The translations under genes were made by a program, and so were the position numbers. A model generated the notes under the pieces. The model had not been told where the DNA came from. It saw only the letters and a program-made list of their open reading frames with translations, and searched no databases. A stretch of DNA of 64,000 nucleotides from Atopsyche davidsoni (taxonomy: Eukaryota; Arthropoda; Insecta; Trichoptera; Hydrobiosidae), in NCBI GenBank assembly GCA_022113835.1, contig JAILWY010000023.1, forward strand, positions 1,364,001-1,428,000, in the 5' to 3' direction. Position 1 is the first letter of the stretch. Each line of letters begins with the position of its first letter. This document shows, one piece after another, positions 15,171 through 29,561 of the stretch.

Positions 15171-15344
15171 ATGTATCGTTAAAATACACAGCGCTCTTAA
15201 CAGTATAAACTTGTGGCAGCCTGCACATTCCGGAATATCACAAAAACACTCCGAAATGCGCAGGCAACCGCACGCAGCCGATTCTGTGGCCATAACCTAA
15301 AGTGGTCCCGGAGGGTATCCGGTCCCATGTCTCCCTGAAGGTCT

Positions 15345-17017
<1,673 letters not shown>

Positions 17018-17580
17018 TTTGATGGGGTAGGAAGTCGAAAAGAACTCACAAATGGACGAGACTCGTTTGCCTTTTCCCGATATCCGGTTTGGTGCTTTTT
17101 TTACTATATGGCAATATTGATTACTTATTTCATTTAAAATTTATATTTCAATGAATATTTAAAACAAGAAGCTTTATTTATTAAATCTCATAAAATTTAA
17201 AAGATATATGAGTTAGACATTTGTTAATTTTAATGCCAAATTATATATTTTTATGTGAAAGTCGCGTTTTTTAAAATAACTTTTTATAAGCGGTACCCAA
17301 GACGTTAAATGGCTTGTTATTTTCAATAAAAATAATTAACAATTTAGAATCAAATCATTTTATTATAATTTTACATTTAATGAAAAAAATATAAATCCCC
17401 TACATTTCGATAACATAAAATAATTGCAATTTTAGAGTGGGTAACATTTGCGGTTTGATTGCATTTTCATTTGTCATCTACAAACTGAGTTGCTGTGAAT
17501 TCTCTAGAAGTTGAAATATCGAGAAAGTGTACAACAATTATACTTAATTAATTATTTAATAATCATATTGTCATATTAAA
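17018..17580. promoter_or_regulatory. divergent promoter between RpL23 and Prosbeta7
   Basis: The start codons of these head-to-head genes are 563 bases apart, leaving room for one shared regulatory region. The RpL23 start is probably at the oligopyrimidine stretch near 17040. The Prosbeta7 5' UTR probably begins near 17,460-17,520. The middle is AT-rich, with no site I can name. Confidence 0.5.
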
Positions 17581-19949
17581 ATGGCTTTCGCAAATACTCC
17601 GCCTTTCTGGCAAAATGGCCCATCACCCGGTGGATTCTACAACTTTCCTGGGTTAAATCCTTCCTACGATTTAAGTAATTTTTCTGGTGTAAATGATCCT
17701 GTTAAACATTCCCAGTGAGTATATCTCCTTAAAATAATTTTTATGTAATTAGAAAATTGGATATATCGAAATATATCGTAATCTTCATTTATTATAACCT
17801 CAAATGTGCCAGTCATGTACTAAGCAATACAGTGTTTTTCATAAGTTTACTAGTTAAGTTATTCAATGCACAATTAGTTTGGTGCATATATCAAATACAT
17901 TGTGAAATTTTTGATTTTTTTATAATGCTAATCAATAAATTGGTGTAGCAGTATTGTATTGTATTGTACTGCTTGTTGTTTATGTTGTCTTATACCAACT
18001 TTTTGTTCTGATTTGAAGTATTTCTTATAAACTTAAAATAAAACTCTATTATATATTGGCTAACCCTTGAGTAAAAAGGTACCCTTTCACAAATAAATAT
18101 ATTTTGAATCTGTCTATTACCTTAAAAGGACTAATGTCAGTTTTTTTTAATTGTCAACTATAAATTCATGCTTAGTTGCAATTTTTTTAAACAATGTCTT
18201 ATTCGAGATAATGAGTATTGTTTGTAATAAATTATTTAAATACTGAAATTTTCAAAATATCTTTTGTCTTTAACATGCATAGAAAAACCTATAGTTTCCA
18301 GATTGCGCGATTGTTTCTGATCCTTGTTTCATCTTTAAATTTAATAAACGTACATTATTTTAAAACTACGATTTCTTCTTTTGATATCACGACATTCACC
18401 TTTATTATATCTATTATTTTTTTAAATATTCAATTTGATTTATTCTGTATTTTATAGGACCCCCATCACAACGGCGACATCAGTTATCGGCATTAAGTTT
18501 AAGGGAGGTGTGATTATCGCTGCTGATATTCTCGGTTCGTATGGATCGTTGGCTAGGTTTCGCAACTGTCCTCGCTTGTTGAAGTTGAACAGCGGCATTA
18601 TCGTGGGAGCCGGTGGAGACTATGCCGACTTCCAGTACATGAAGGACATCATGGAGAGGAAAATGTGAGTAGTCTCCTAAAACTGTAAGGAACTTTTATT
18701 TGGAATTCATAGGTATTGAGAATATTCGTCAGCATATTTTGTGTACCCTTTACCAGAAAACAAGTATTAAATGTTCAATAATTATCTGGTCTCACGTTTG
18801 CAAATTTTTCTGTTGAGAGATTATGAAATGGAAGTATTTTATGAGGTATTTTGAAACATTTTTAGTATTGACGAGCAGTGTCTGGATGATGGCATGCAGC
18901 TGAAGCCCCGCTCGCTTCACTGTTGGCTGACCCGAGTCCTGTACAACCGCAGGAGCAAGCTAGACCCTCTGTGGAACAGCTATATCGTTGCTGGAATTCA
19001 GGTTTTACTTTAAGTCCTAATTTATTCTCACTCATTATAACTTCCTAATATTAATGTTCAGTTTCTGTGAACATAAACTGTAGATGAGGTGATTAAAATT
19101 CATAAGTTTGATTTTGGTCAAAAATAGATACACAAATGTTGAAACTTGGTTATCATTAATGCAGGATGGCGAGCCATTCTTGGGATCAGTGGATATGTTG
19201 GGGACTGCATACGAGGATAACTGCATCGCCAGCGGCCTGGGAGGCTACATGGCCAAGCCCCTGTTAAGGGAGTACATAGAACACGGAAAGGAACTGGATG
19301 AGGCCAAGGCCAGGTAAATATACATTTGTGATAATTTTTTTAGTATTATATTTTATCTTAAATCCAAACTGTAAAGCGACTAGTAAAAACGCTAGCATAA
19401 ATCATAGTTCCTAACCAAAAATCATAGGACCGGAGTGAATATATCCAACAAACAATTTAAATTAGGATTACGTGCTTTTTCATATGTAATTTGTGCACGA
19501 CACGAAGCTGCTTGATATTATGATATAAATAATAAAGTACCTTTTTTTTTTTACTTAAGAATAGTTTTAAAATCATGGATATTGAGAACTTATAACAGCT
19601 GACCAAAATTTTCTGTTCTTCCAAAAGATGTTTATTTTGATAGTATGGAAGGCAATGAAAGTGCCAATAACTTTTTACAACTCGGTCCTTTTGTAGATGT
19701 ATTTACTCTTTATATTTATCATATTTGTAATACACATATTCAAATAAAGTCTCGCACATTAAGTAAAGTATTATCTGCTGTCTTTTTAGAGAGCTGATGT
19801 TCCAATGTCTGGAGGTCCTGTTCTACAGAGACGCCCGTTCCTTCCCAAAATTCGAGATTGCCATCGTCACGGCTGAGGGGGCTCGAGTGGAAGGACCTTT
19901 CGACTTGAAACAGAATTGGGAGATGGCCCATTTCATCAAGGAATCCTAA
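17581..19949 (+). CDS. Prosbeta7: proteasome subunit beta type-4 (beta-7 position), 5 exons
   Basis: Exons 17581-17714, 18458-18664, 18866-19001, 19165-19313 and 19790-19949 give 786 bases and 261 residues (human PSMB4 has 264). This is a structural, non-proteolytic beta subunit of the 20S core. An N-terminal propeptide of about 45 residues rich in Pro, Gly and Asn ([19 protein letters not shown]) precedes the Ntn fold. Diagnostic blocks are [106 protein letters not shown] and [20 protein letters not shown]. The C-terminus [11 protein letters not shown] matches the family. The mature chain should start around the TTATSV segment without acting as a catalytic Thr. No defect was found. Confidence 0.98.
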
Positions 19950-20186
19950 ACTAAGTTAATCTTAATCTGATAATTCGTAATGGAAATGAGGGAATTTTGT
20001 ACTAAGATTGTTATTAAAATGGAATTTCACATTTAATAATCTCAAATTAAGTATTCTTTTAATAGGCTTTAAATTTTAAGCGTTTTGAAAAACATACAAT
20101 GTGTTTTCATTTTAAAATTCACAATCAAAGTTTACCTACCATCTACTGTTTTCTCTGGGATTTCTTCCCTCTGCAATGAAAGGAGA

Positions 20187-20192
20187 AATAAA
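20187..20192 (+). terminator. candidate polyadenylation signal of Prosbeta7
   Basis: AATAAA lies 238 bases downstream of the Prosbeta7 stop, in the context GAGAAATAAAATTG. Confidence 0.55.
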
Positions 20193-21370
20193 ATTGTTTT
20201 TTATAGTAATAATTTTTTTATTTTACACAATTCCTTCTTGCACAGGTCAGTAGGTATAATTTGTCTTCAACCAACTGGCTCTAGACTCACCTGTCAGGAT
20301 GGAGATAGACCGATGAACCCCCAGTCAAGAGTTGGCAGTCCGACTACTGAGTCTTTCTAATGACTATTTTATCATACATTAATCTTTTTGCACAAATGAA
20401 ACAACTGTTTAAATTGTTAACAATGTTTTTATTGCCTAAAAGTAGATTAAATCTTAAATCTATATTGCTTTTAAATTTTGAAGGCAGTAGTTTTGTTTGA
20501 AGTCCATTAGAAAGGTAAGATTTCTATAAAAACTTTTAAGTTTCAATTAATTGTTAAGACTAGTAAAATAAGGTGCGAAATCAGCACCTGTTTACATGTA
20601 AATAATGAAAGACGAGTAGAGGAAGATAAAAAAATCACAAAGAACTGTTTCAAGACACGAGTTAGCTGTCCATATAATTTATAATGAAAAGAAAAATGAG
20701 AAATTATTTTGATCGATACTATTATTTCATTTGGAAAAAAAAGGCTTAAGCAATTTCTTTTCACTATATAAAACACGGAGACATGTAAAGAGTTGAAAGA
20801 TTACATCTGTATAAACTATCAGACAAAGTAGGGTAACATACTCCCACATTGTTTTATCTTGGTATCTTATAAGTAATTTATAAAATTACTTTATTTACTT
20901 GAAGAACGAGATAATTAACTCTTGGAATTAAATGTATCATTAGTATACAAAAAAGGAATTGAATCACAGATTCATTGCGAATGTTAGTAAATAGTAAAGG
21001 AATTGCGAAATCGTGAATTTCGATTCAATATTTTTACGATGATATATATACTTTTTAACAAAATATAGAATGAGATTATTATGCAATTATTTATTTACAT
21101 TTACATGTTGTCTTATTGGTTTAATGACCGTTTCTATCAAAACTAGATTACTTGTAATTTCTATACGCTATGTAGAAATAAATTAAATTGCACACTGTTT
21201 GAGAATTTATCGAAATATTAAAACATTGTTTGTAAAAGAGTACACCAGCTTTTTGCATGTATCTGGTACGATTCCAACGTTTAGTCTAAATATCTGAAAA
21301 TAGTTTTGAGTAAAGTATTGATGAAATTCACAACATCACAAAACCGGAAGCGAAACGGAAAAATTTATAG
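20193..21370. other. 3' flanks of the convergent Prosbeta7 and ZP genes
   Basis: AT-rich sequence without a coding frame. It presumably contains the 3' UTR of the minus-strand ZP gene. Several plus-strand TTTATT hexamers (for example near 20,428 and 21,085-21,095) could serve as its AATAAA, and I cannot choose between them. Confidence 0.4.
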
Positions 21371-23574
21371 CTAGTGTCTTCTGTTGAAGATGAAGAATAA
21401 ACTGACAGCCATGGCAACAATTAGTGTTGTTGCTTCCGTCCTGAATGCTCCGGCTTGTAAGTTTTCCGAAACTGAAGGATTCAGGTTTTGCGGCTTCTCT
21501 TGTACGGTTGCTGCTCTGACTTCTTCCGAGTCCACCTTCGGGAGATCCTCGAGTTGCTGGTTTGCGACTTTCAGGTTTCGGATTGCTCTGCTAATATCAT
21601 CTATAAAGAAGTTTTTAGTCCGATAAGTATTGATGATTGAGTTCAATAAATTTCAAGTGATGGGGAATTGAGACATGTCAATGGTCTCCGTTGATATTAT
21701 TGTTTTTGTCGATGGGAATTATAAAATATATTTACCAGCTTCGTTGTTATCATCTTCTACTTTAATGAATGTGGTAAGAGAGATTTCAAATTCTCCGCCG
21801 CTTCCTCGAATCGCTCGTCTTCGTCTTCTGCCATAACCTACCACACCGTTACTGCATTGAGCCTGCAAATCAAATTTTGCATCGTAATTATTTATTAAAT
21901 GATTATAGTTCTATTATTTTATTAAAGATGTTCAATCTCTTGTATGCTTAAAATAATTCATACTAACCCCTGGGCATTTGTCCAAACAAATAGTGACGGT
22001 TCCTCTGAACTGCACGTATGTGGTGTCGGGGAACTTAAAGGCTCGGAACCTGGCCTCCAGGGAGTCTCCGTCGTTGGTGACAAAGTTGTCAAAGAGGTAG
22101 GGGTCCACAGAGCAACTGGATATTTAAATAAATTCAATAAGTCTTTAACAGTTTCACATATATAATCAATATTAAAAAAAATATATTTGTAATGTATGAT
22201 GTAAAAAATATAGTATAATAAATAAGTTGATTTTATACTTATAATTAAAATGGGTATACTCATTTATCGTACCCATTAAACACAATTGTTTCTTGCTGGG
22301 TCGCCGTGTCAGAAACCTGAAGATGTGAGACCATCAGACCGTACACGGGAGCGGATCCTTCGTCGAGAAAGACTCGCATAGCTAGAGGAGTACCGGGACG
22401 CACTGAGATCTCCCCTGAAACTCTGCGAAGAAACGTGAAATTGAAAGATTTTGTAAATAAGTTTAATAAAACTGACTAAAGATTTTTGTGAACTATAAAA
22501 AAATTATTCTCTTACTCTTTTCCATCTTGACTGACAGCGACTCCAAGTTGAGGTTCAGGTGCTCGATTCATTAGGATTTTTGTAATGGTCAGATTCCTAA
22601 ATAAAGGTTAAACAGATGTTAGATTTAATATATAAATATATTATACTATACTCTAAACGTATATATTGCATTTAGAGGCAAAATTGCTTTAGTTTTAGGC
22701 GATTGATGTTTTTTGATAGATTACTAGTTCAAATTATGTACATTTAACTGCAAAAAAGTACACATAATCTGTCTTCATAATGGGTTGAAGTATAAATTAC
22801 TTAAAAACAACAAAGCAACCAATTTACAAAATCTTTATAGCTTTTTAATGCTTTACGAATGATTGATGAGCTGAACGTTGATGAAAATGAATTTCAATAT
22901 CAATATTGAGAAATGAATATTTACAATCTTGAAAATAAAAGTTTATAGTGATGTATACGCACTCAGGTTCCTGGAAGCCAACGGGAAGTTCTAAGTCTCT
23001 CCGATGCAGGGAGTGGGCCGCCACCGGCCCCAGAGAGCAGCGCACGGAGTGGACCTCTCTACCGTCACGGCCTTCTACAACCACCTTGTGGTAGAACACT
23101 CTCTTGCCCTGAAAGGAATAAACCATCCCATTTATTAATACATGCCATTTGCTCACGGGGATTTATGTATCGTCTGAGTTTGAATTCAAGGTTTTTGGAT
23201 GTGCATAGTAAAAATATACCACAAAATATTTCATAAAACTTTATTTCAAATTAGTCATTAGTCAACCATTGACGCTTACGGTTGGCTGGTGCAGCAGTCT
23301 GGTGACTCCACATTTGTGAACATCTTCAAGGTCCAGTCTGAATACTGCTGAACCATCTTCTATTGATGGCGCGCAAACTCCGTATCCTGCAATGGCACCA
23401 TTTAAAATAAAAATTATTGTCAGATTAAATATAAGTATTGTAAATACATTATCATATCTATTGGGATTTATAAAAAATAACCTTTCAGTTGATCGAGGTA
23501 CGCTCTCTCGTTTTTGCCAAGAGGAACTTCTACTGTCATAGTGCTCGCCTCGCAGTGGACCTTTGCTTGTTGTC
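21371..23574 (-). CDS. ZP-domain transmembrane protein (cuticlin-like), exons 2-9
   Basis: Exons 23574-23482, 23386-23280, 23108-22963, 22596-22516, 22422-22273, 22115-21968, 21862-21736 and 21600-21371 join in phase. With exon 1 at 59.5 kb they give 381 residues. ZP proteins polymerise into apical extracellular matrix; insect members shape cuticle and lumen. The eight ZP cysteines fall at 29 (KVHC), 57 (GVC), 78 (HKC), 112 (VRC), 215 (FNGCSVDPYLFDNF), 257, 261 and 266 (TICLDKCPGAQC). A polybasic RRRRR at 275-279 suits furin cleavage after the ZP module. A stretch TTLIVAMAVSLFFIF at about 363-377 is a membrane anchor with only NRRH after it. There is no other extracellular domain. The donor after exon 4 is GTGCGT and the donor after exon 6 is GTACGA; both are supported by phase. 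An alternative local start, MKMACNSTNEHC, exists at 23,656 upstream of exon 2, with a hydrophobic run partly made by translating the splice acceptor. Confidence 0.93.
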
Positions 23575-23796
23575 CTGAAACAAAAAGAAAAGTAATTATT
23601 AGAAACAGATAGTAAAATTTGAATATGCAGTGTTCATTTGTGCTGTTACATGCCATTTTCATTATTTTTTGTAGGCCGCCGCTGTCAACCATGTGACAAG
23701 ATTGTAAGATTTCGAGGGTAGCGTTTCGTACCATAGATTCAAAACACGCCTGAAAAGTATCTCGCCATATTACTAATTAACCTTAAAAAGTAACCT

Positions 23797-23822
23797 GACC
23801 TGAGTAGGTTAGGTTAGGTTAG
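23797..23822 (+). repeat. short interstitial TTAGG run
   Basis: The text GTAGGTTAGGTTAGGTTAG contains about three TTAGG units, the insect telomere repeat. A similar AACCTAACCTAAC run is at about 60,608-60,620, inside a foldback element. Such short runs can arise by chance or by repair. Confidence 0.5.
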
Positions 23823-24409
23823 TTCAGGATCTAACGGCATTGTAGTACAGTTGTAGCTTTTAGCAGAATTTTCCGGTTGATTAACGGGCCTAGGATCATG
23901 ATAGTTGCGAATTGAAATCGATAGTACGTCACGGACTGTGTCCGATCGTGAACAGGACTACGAGATGCGCATGATGCTTGACTAAACAAAATACCACGAG
24001 GCTTGATACATCGCGTGACCAATATGAAACTGCATGCTGCGCATTCCCAGTCAGTAAATCATTCTGCGGTGCGATGACGCTCATATTCTCATGGAGTCGA
24101 GGAAGTTCATCCTAATTTGGAGTACCCATCGAACTGCGGCCGCGAAGCCTCCTCGTGTACCATATTGTGGTGTTTGAGTACCGGCAGCGTATAAACCTCA
24201 GGATTTCAATTTCCTTTGCCATGTAACTGACCTAAACCAGTGCCTCTCAACATTTATCTAATCGGAAAAAATATTTTTTTACGTTATGTTATTGGTAAGA
24301 CAAAAACTTTTACGCAGCAAAAACTACTACGATCATCAAATAGTACAAATCTTTATTATTGGGATTTAAATGGATTTTATCATTTAAATAAATAAACAAA
24401 AGCTATTAA

Positions 24410-25050
24410 CACGCTTTAAGCGGGTAACCAAATTGTTTAAACTGATGTGCAAAATTCGCGTAAAATTGCGCGTGCGAAATCTAATCTATACACTTTTTGA
24501 TTTTTTTCCTTCCGTTTAGCAACTCCGAGTTCATTATGAGATTTTTGTTAATAAATTAAATGTTATTGTTACACAATAGCTTATATTATATTTAAATTTT
24601 AAGCGGGTAACCAAATTGACTGAACTGATGTGCGAAGCGGACGAAATTTGCGTAAAATTGCACGTGTGATATCTAGTCTATACACTCTTTGATTTGCATG
24701 TAGTCAAATTAATCGTTTCCTATAAAAAATTGAACCACTTCATACACACTTTGCGGATTACTTGGCATCACAGCAACACCACTTTGTCCTAAAAATTGTT
24801 CAATAATTGGAGGATTATCATTCTCTGACCACTCCACTTCTTCATTGTCACTTTGTTCAGAATCACTGGACAGTATTGATAAAAGTAACGTTGACGAGTC
24901 TAAACAAACATTACGAGCTGTAAACCCAAAGAGTAAAATGATCTTCTGCCGCTTTTAGAGAAAACACATTCAAATAGGTATTAATACGAGCCCCGCCTTT
25001 AGACAGCCGTCCGCGAAACGGGTACTAGTACCCGCCCCGCCTTTAGTGTG
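24410..25050 (-). mobile_element. piggyBac-type deletion derivative, copy 1
   Basis: The left end CACGCTTTAAGCGGGTAACC follows a TTAA. The right end CTTTAGTGTG abuts CTAA, a mutated TTAA. Inside, read on the minus strand, is the same N-terminal transposase text as copy 2 at 30.1 kb (SSDSEQSDNEE, EQFLGQSGV, SNPQSVYE), here with small lesions. The left terminal block of about 80 bases (AAGCGGGTAACCAAATTG) is repeated near 24,601, so this copy has a partly duplicated end. No catalytic DDD region remains, so it would need an outside transposase. Confidence 0.7.
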
Positions 25051-25459
25051 CTAATTATGCTATAAGACACACAGCAGACTCAATTGACAAACTCATTATA
25101 ATTCCAGGCATTGTTTTGTTCACACAGGTGCATTCAAATTACCTCGGACGAGCATATCAGGTGATTTTACCCAGGTATTGTAAATATACTGCTGCTCTAC
25201 TTCACTACACCTTTGAATAACAGATGAGTTTACTAAATATTAGTATTTCTACTTAAATATATTTTTTAAAACACGACACGTCAGGATATTAATTGTAAAA
25301 CAATTTTGTAGTACTCCGACTGCTAAGATTTTTCACTGATTTTTCGCTTATTAAAAGCATCGCCAAACAATTGGAATTTTATCACAAAATAATTTAAAGT
25401 TTATTATGCACTATTTGAACATAAAAGCCTTTATTTTTTTGTCTAAATGTAAAATATAT

Positions 25460-26469
25460 AAGGTAAGGACACTAGTCGTTGACCATGTACTAGTAGTTGA
25501 CCGTTTTGTATGAAATTTTAAATAATAAGCGTTGTGTTTATTGTATCTAATAAAAAAATTACTTGTAAGTAGCTACTGTCATCTATTATCAACTGCCAAA
25601 AGTTCAGAACTAAAGCGCATTGTGTGTAGCAATGGCCGACAGTTGTTGTTGACAGGTTCAGCCGTGTGGCACGTTTCTTGATTTTATTATCTGATTTAAC
25701 TAGAGAACGAGTGTTTTTGTGGAGCTATAGAAGTCATAAAAATATTTTTTTTAGGTAAGATTTACATTTAAACTATTTCTAAAAGTATTTTCTTTTGCGT
25801 TCAAAAGTTTCTAACAATATAATCTAACATTTCGTGTGATTGTTTGGGGTGGTCATCTACTGAATGGTTTTTTTCAGAAAGTATCAGAAATTGACCGCGG
25901 TGGTCAACTACCGTCCCAAATGGTTTAACATTGTTATTGTGTAATACATGTAGAAGGAAAGAAGAAGAAAGAGGATCTTGAGCAATTGAAGATAGAAAGA
26001 GCCACTGAAAGACAACGGAAGAAGAAAGAGAATGAAAGACTCTGTTCCTGAGTTAGATTTCATGTGGAATTAAGTTTCCAAAAGAAGCCCTTGGAGTTCT
26101 GGCGTTCGCCACTGAATACCTATTATATTTTTCTATTTGAAAATTAAAATTTTGAGTTTTGACATATCTGTGGTCTTATTTACCATAAAAGTAGCTTTTA
26201 TTCCTATGGTCAACTACTGATAGGTCAACTACTAATTTTTGTCAGATTTTGATTGGTCAACTACTAAAGCAAAAACGTAATATTATTAAAAAAAAAATTA
26301 AAGTGTTTACGTTTGTTAAATTTAAAGACTTATAAGCAAAACTTAATCTGAAGGGTATAACGATTTCCTTTAAGTACCCACTAATAATCTAAAATTTAAA
26401 TGTATGTGGTCAATAAAAAAAACATTTTAGCGGCGACCTTAAGTGGTCCATGACTGGTACCCTTACCTT
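25460..26469. mobile_element. DNA transposon remnant with imperfect inverted ends
   Basis: The ends AAGGTAAGGACACTAGTC (left) and AAGGTAAGGGTACCAGTC (right, complement) pair over about 30 bases. Inside, the motif GGTCAACTACT or its close variants recurs many times on both sides (for example near 25,850, 25,895, 26,210 and 26,225), like subterminal transposase-binding repeats. Near 25,960-26,050 a Lys/Glu-rich frame (KKKKEDLEQLKIERATERQR) ends in a stop; it may be the residue of an internal gene. I cannot name the superfamily. Confidence 0.6.
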
Positions 26470-26933
26470 ACTGCAGATTGCTCACACTATGAGGCTACGA
26501 AAATTATGTATTTTAATGATCATTGCCTATTTTTTTGTAATCGATTTATACATGAAGCTTGAAACAACTTGCTTCTTGTAAAAATATTTTTACTGTGGTT
26601 TTATAGATAAATTTATTATTTAAACTATACTGTACGCCAAACTAAAGATTTGTTATATATATATATTTTTTTTCTCGGCATCCATGGGTTAGTCTCCGAT
26701 GGCATAGAGGTACTATAACAATGATATGGGGTCTTTCATAGAAATCTGATTTCGCACCAAGATATACGATTTGGAATGCATACAAGAATAATTAAGCAAT
26801 CAACATTCTTTAACTAATGATTATATATAAAATATAATTATTATAAACCATAGAAAAGTAGACAGCAACGCGATAATAAGCGAATAATTAAACATGGCAT
26901 GCAGTCTTTAAATTTTCTAATTTAGACAATACC

Positions 26934-27125
26934 ATGCATTTTTCCCCTTTCTGTCGCTTGTGCATGGCTGCTATTCTATACCCTGAGCGTGTGAAAAGGA
27001 TCGGTAATGGAATAGTGGACTTGGAGTGGTTTTGGAGGCTCTGGAAGTACTTTGCCGAGAAAGAGTATCTGAAGAAGGAGTATCAGATCGAAACGCCAGA
27101 GCATTTTAAGGAAGGGATTAAATAA
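26934..27125 (+). pseudogene. fragment resembling a serine hydrolase-like (alpha/beta hydrolase) gene
   Basis: The frame reads CMAAILYPERVKRIGNGIVD, then LEWFWRLWKYFAEKEYLKK and YQIETPEHFKEGIK before a stop. Insect SERHL/kraken-type hydrolases carry an AA-LYPERVKRIV-LDIVKP block after the nucleophile elbow, followed by a Trp-rich helical lid and a TPEEA segment, so the order of motifs agrees. The nucleophile GHSMG, the acid and the His parts are absent. There is no intron inside the fragment, and no flanking exons were found. It is probably a broken duplicate; a chance match or an isolated exon is possible. Confidence 0.4.
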
Positions 27126-27204
27126 TAATGCTATTGGGCAGCAGCAATACGCAGACTTTTCCATGGCTGATATAATTGTGAAAGATTAGGAAACATAGGT
27201 TGGA

Positions 27205-27275
27205 TTGATGGCTCAGTGGATATGCCGTGGACTCGAGAAGACTCCGGTTCGATCCCTGTCCTGACAGATGAATCT
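27205..27275 (+). repeat. tRNA-related SINE head
   Basis: GATGGCTCAGTGGATATGC resembles a polymerase III A box and GGTTCGATCCC a B box, about 40 bases apart. There is no complete cloverleaf or discriminator, so it is a tRNA-derived repeat rather than a tRNA gene. Confidence 0.5.
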
Positions 27276-28074
27276 TAAACTGATGGTATTGCGTTCACGC
27301 CAGTTTCAGTTTGATAGAAGACCCTTTGTAGTAATACGGATTGTTTGTTGATCAGAAAAGTAGTGTTCCTGAATCCAACGCGAACCGAAAGTAAAGAGCC
27401 GCAGGTGCGCCATAAAAATCGACAGATTGGCTAAACTTAATGAGCCATTGTGTTATATTCGTATTGTTACATCGCCGGAGTACTGACCTTCTGCGGTGCG
27501 TCACCGCCAGCCGACTGCTGACGAGGAGGCCGCAGACGAGGGCTCCAGGACTTCCCCAAAACCCACAACCTCCCTTACTTCATCCCCCATCGTCTTTCGT
27601 TCTCCCTACCACAGCTGAAAATGCAGGGAATAAAACATCCACACCCCTATTCCGCCATAATGCCATCCCTACGAGCCTACGATATTGATTTGGATTCAAA
27701 TTTGAGTAAAGCAATTTTTTTTAAATATGGTCGCAATTATATTTATTACATATATAGATTACAAAAAAAATATATATATATATATATACTTAATATCTTT
27801 TATGATGCAGTTTTTTTTTAAATTTTGCTGTATACCTTACCACGTAGAATCAAAGCAGATTTTTTTACTTTCTTCAATCACGTTGAAATTATGATTTTTC
27901 TCTAGTCTCAAAGAGAAGAAAATATACATATATATATATTATTTTATTCCACAAACCGGTTCAATCCCACGACGTGGATATGTGATTCCCTAAGAATTAA
28001 ATATCGCCCGATTATACTCCGCATACTCTGACTTTGATGTACGGGTAATAAGGTGCAGAGCATTTGATATTTTA

Positions 28075-28244
28075 CTCACGCTTTCCGAAAAGCTGATCAA
28101 TAAAAACAACGGTTAACAAGCTGTCTAATATGTCGCATGGGTTGCACAAAACGACAAACAATCCGCGATTTATTAACCACAATAATACCTTATGCAAACC
28201 GCGTGTTCGGGTATAAATCAGCTTTTCGGAAACGGGGCGTGAGG
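28075..28244. mobile_element. 170-bp MITE with inverted ends
   Basis: The left end CTCACGCTTTCCGAAAAGCT is complementary to the right end (28221-28244), with a 5-base insertion (CCCCG) in the right arm. The interior is non-coding. Flanking duplications could not be fixed. Confidence 0.65.
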
Positions 28245-29561
28245 TGGATTCCAAGTACAGTACCTACACGACTAAACGTATAAATGATTATATATATATA
28301 TATTTTTTTTTTAATGATATAATTCATCTGATCTTATAGGCGTAAAAAGGATATAAATCTACAAAAATATGTTTGGTAATTGTAAAACGTATTGAATGAT
28401 CGTAGGCGACAGGTAAACCTACGTAGAGTATTGATAATATGTATTACCTTGAGTTTCTATATTTGGAAGACTTGCATGTACCTACAACAATCAATCAAAC
28501 CAAATAACTACTTACGTAATATAAAAAAAAATGATTGTATTTATAATAACAGAAAGAAGACATGATTTTTTTTCTACAAAGCTTATGCACTATTAATTCT
28601 CCTGAAAGGGTGCCTAAGAAGTTAAGTATAATTTATATTTAATAGTTCATTTAAACTCAATATTATTTCCGCACATATATCATTTTCTAAAGCGGTTTTT
28701 ATATTTTGAACAGATTTGCTATGAGAGTACAGGAATAACATTAAAAAAATATATATATACTATACAACTTAGCTACGAGTATCATAAACTAACGTAGCTT
28801 TTAATGAAGTATAAACAAGCGACCATTGGTCATTAACATGACTTAAAGCCATTAAAATTACTTCATACAGTAATAATAATATTTATATTGTCTACAGTAG
28901 ACATCGCGTCAGGAATATTCTCAAGGGTATGAAGATTGACGCCAGGGTTGCCACACTTAAAATATTAAGCATTAATTTAAATATAATATTTATATTAAAA
29001 TCAGAAACTGAAATAGGTTTTACAGCTACAAAACTAATTTGATATCATAGCATTTAAAAGCTAAACAATGTACATATATTATTTTTAAAAATACGTAACA
29101 TTATTTTCCGATAAATAAATATTTACATGTTTTTAGACACGCGGTGTTATTAATAAAATCAAACAAAAAATATATATTTACTTAAATGTATATATGTGTT
29201 TTTATTTCTTGTTTAGAAAGTACGATTAAAACTGGAGTTATTTAAAGAGAAAATGTGATTTACATATATTATTCAATTGAAATTACCACTTACCGTTTCA
29301 TGCGGTAATTTTAGTCATAAGTTGCTTTTTATTATAAGTATTTGCAGCTCTAATCACAAAAATAATATAAATTAGCTATGACGTTATTAAGCCATGCTTT
29401 ATTTAGATTTGCATTCGTAAACGATTCATTATCGTATTATTTAAACTAAGCAAAGTAACGTTGGCAAAGAACCTCCTATTTTGGGCCAATTTTTCGTAAC
29501 AATAAACATAGCATCCTCCAGTTGGAAAAATCGAAGAAAAAAAGCCAGTCGCTGGAGATCG

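Noticed and set aside
23797..23822. Telomere or TRAS/SART-type telomeric insertion
   Set aside because: Only about three TTAGG units are present, without the adjoining retroelement structure.
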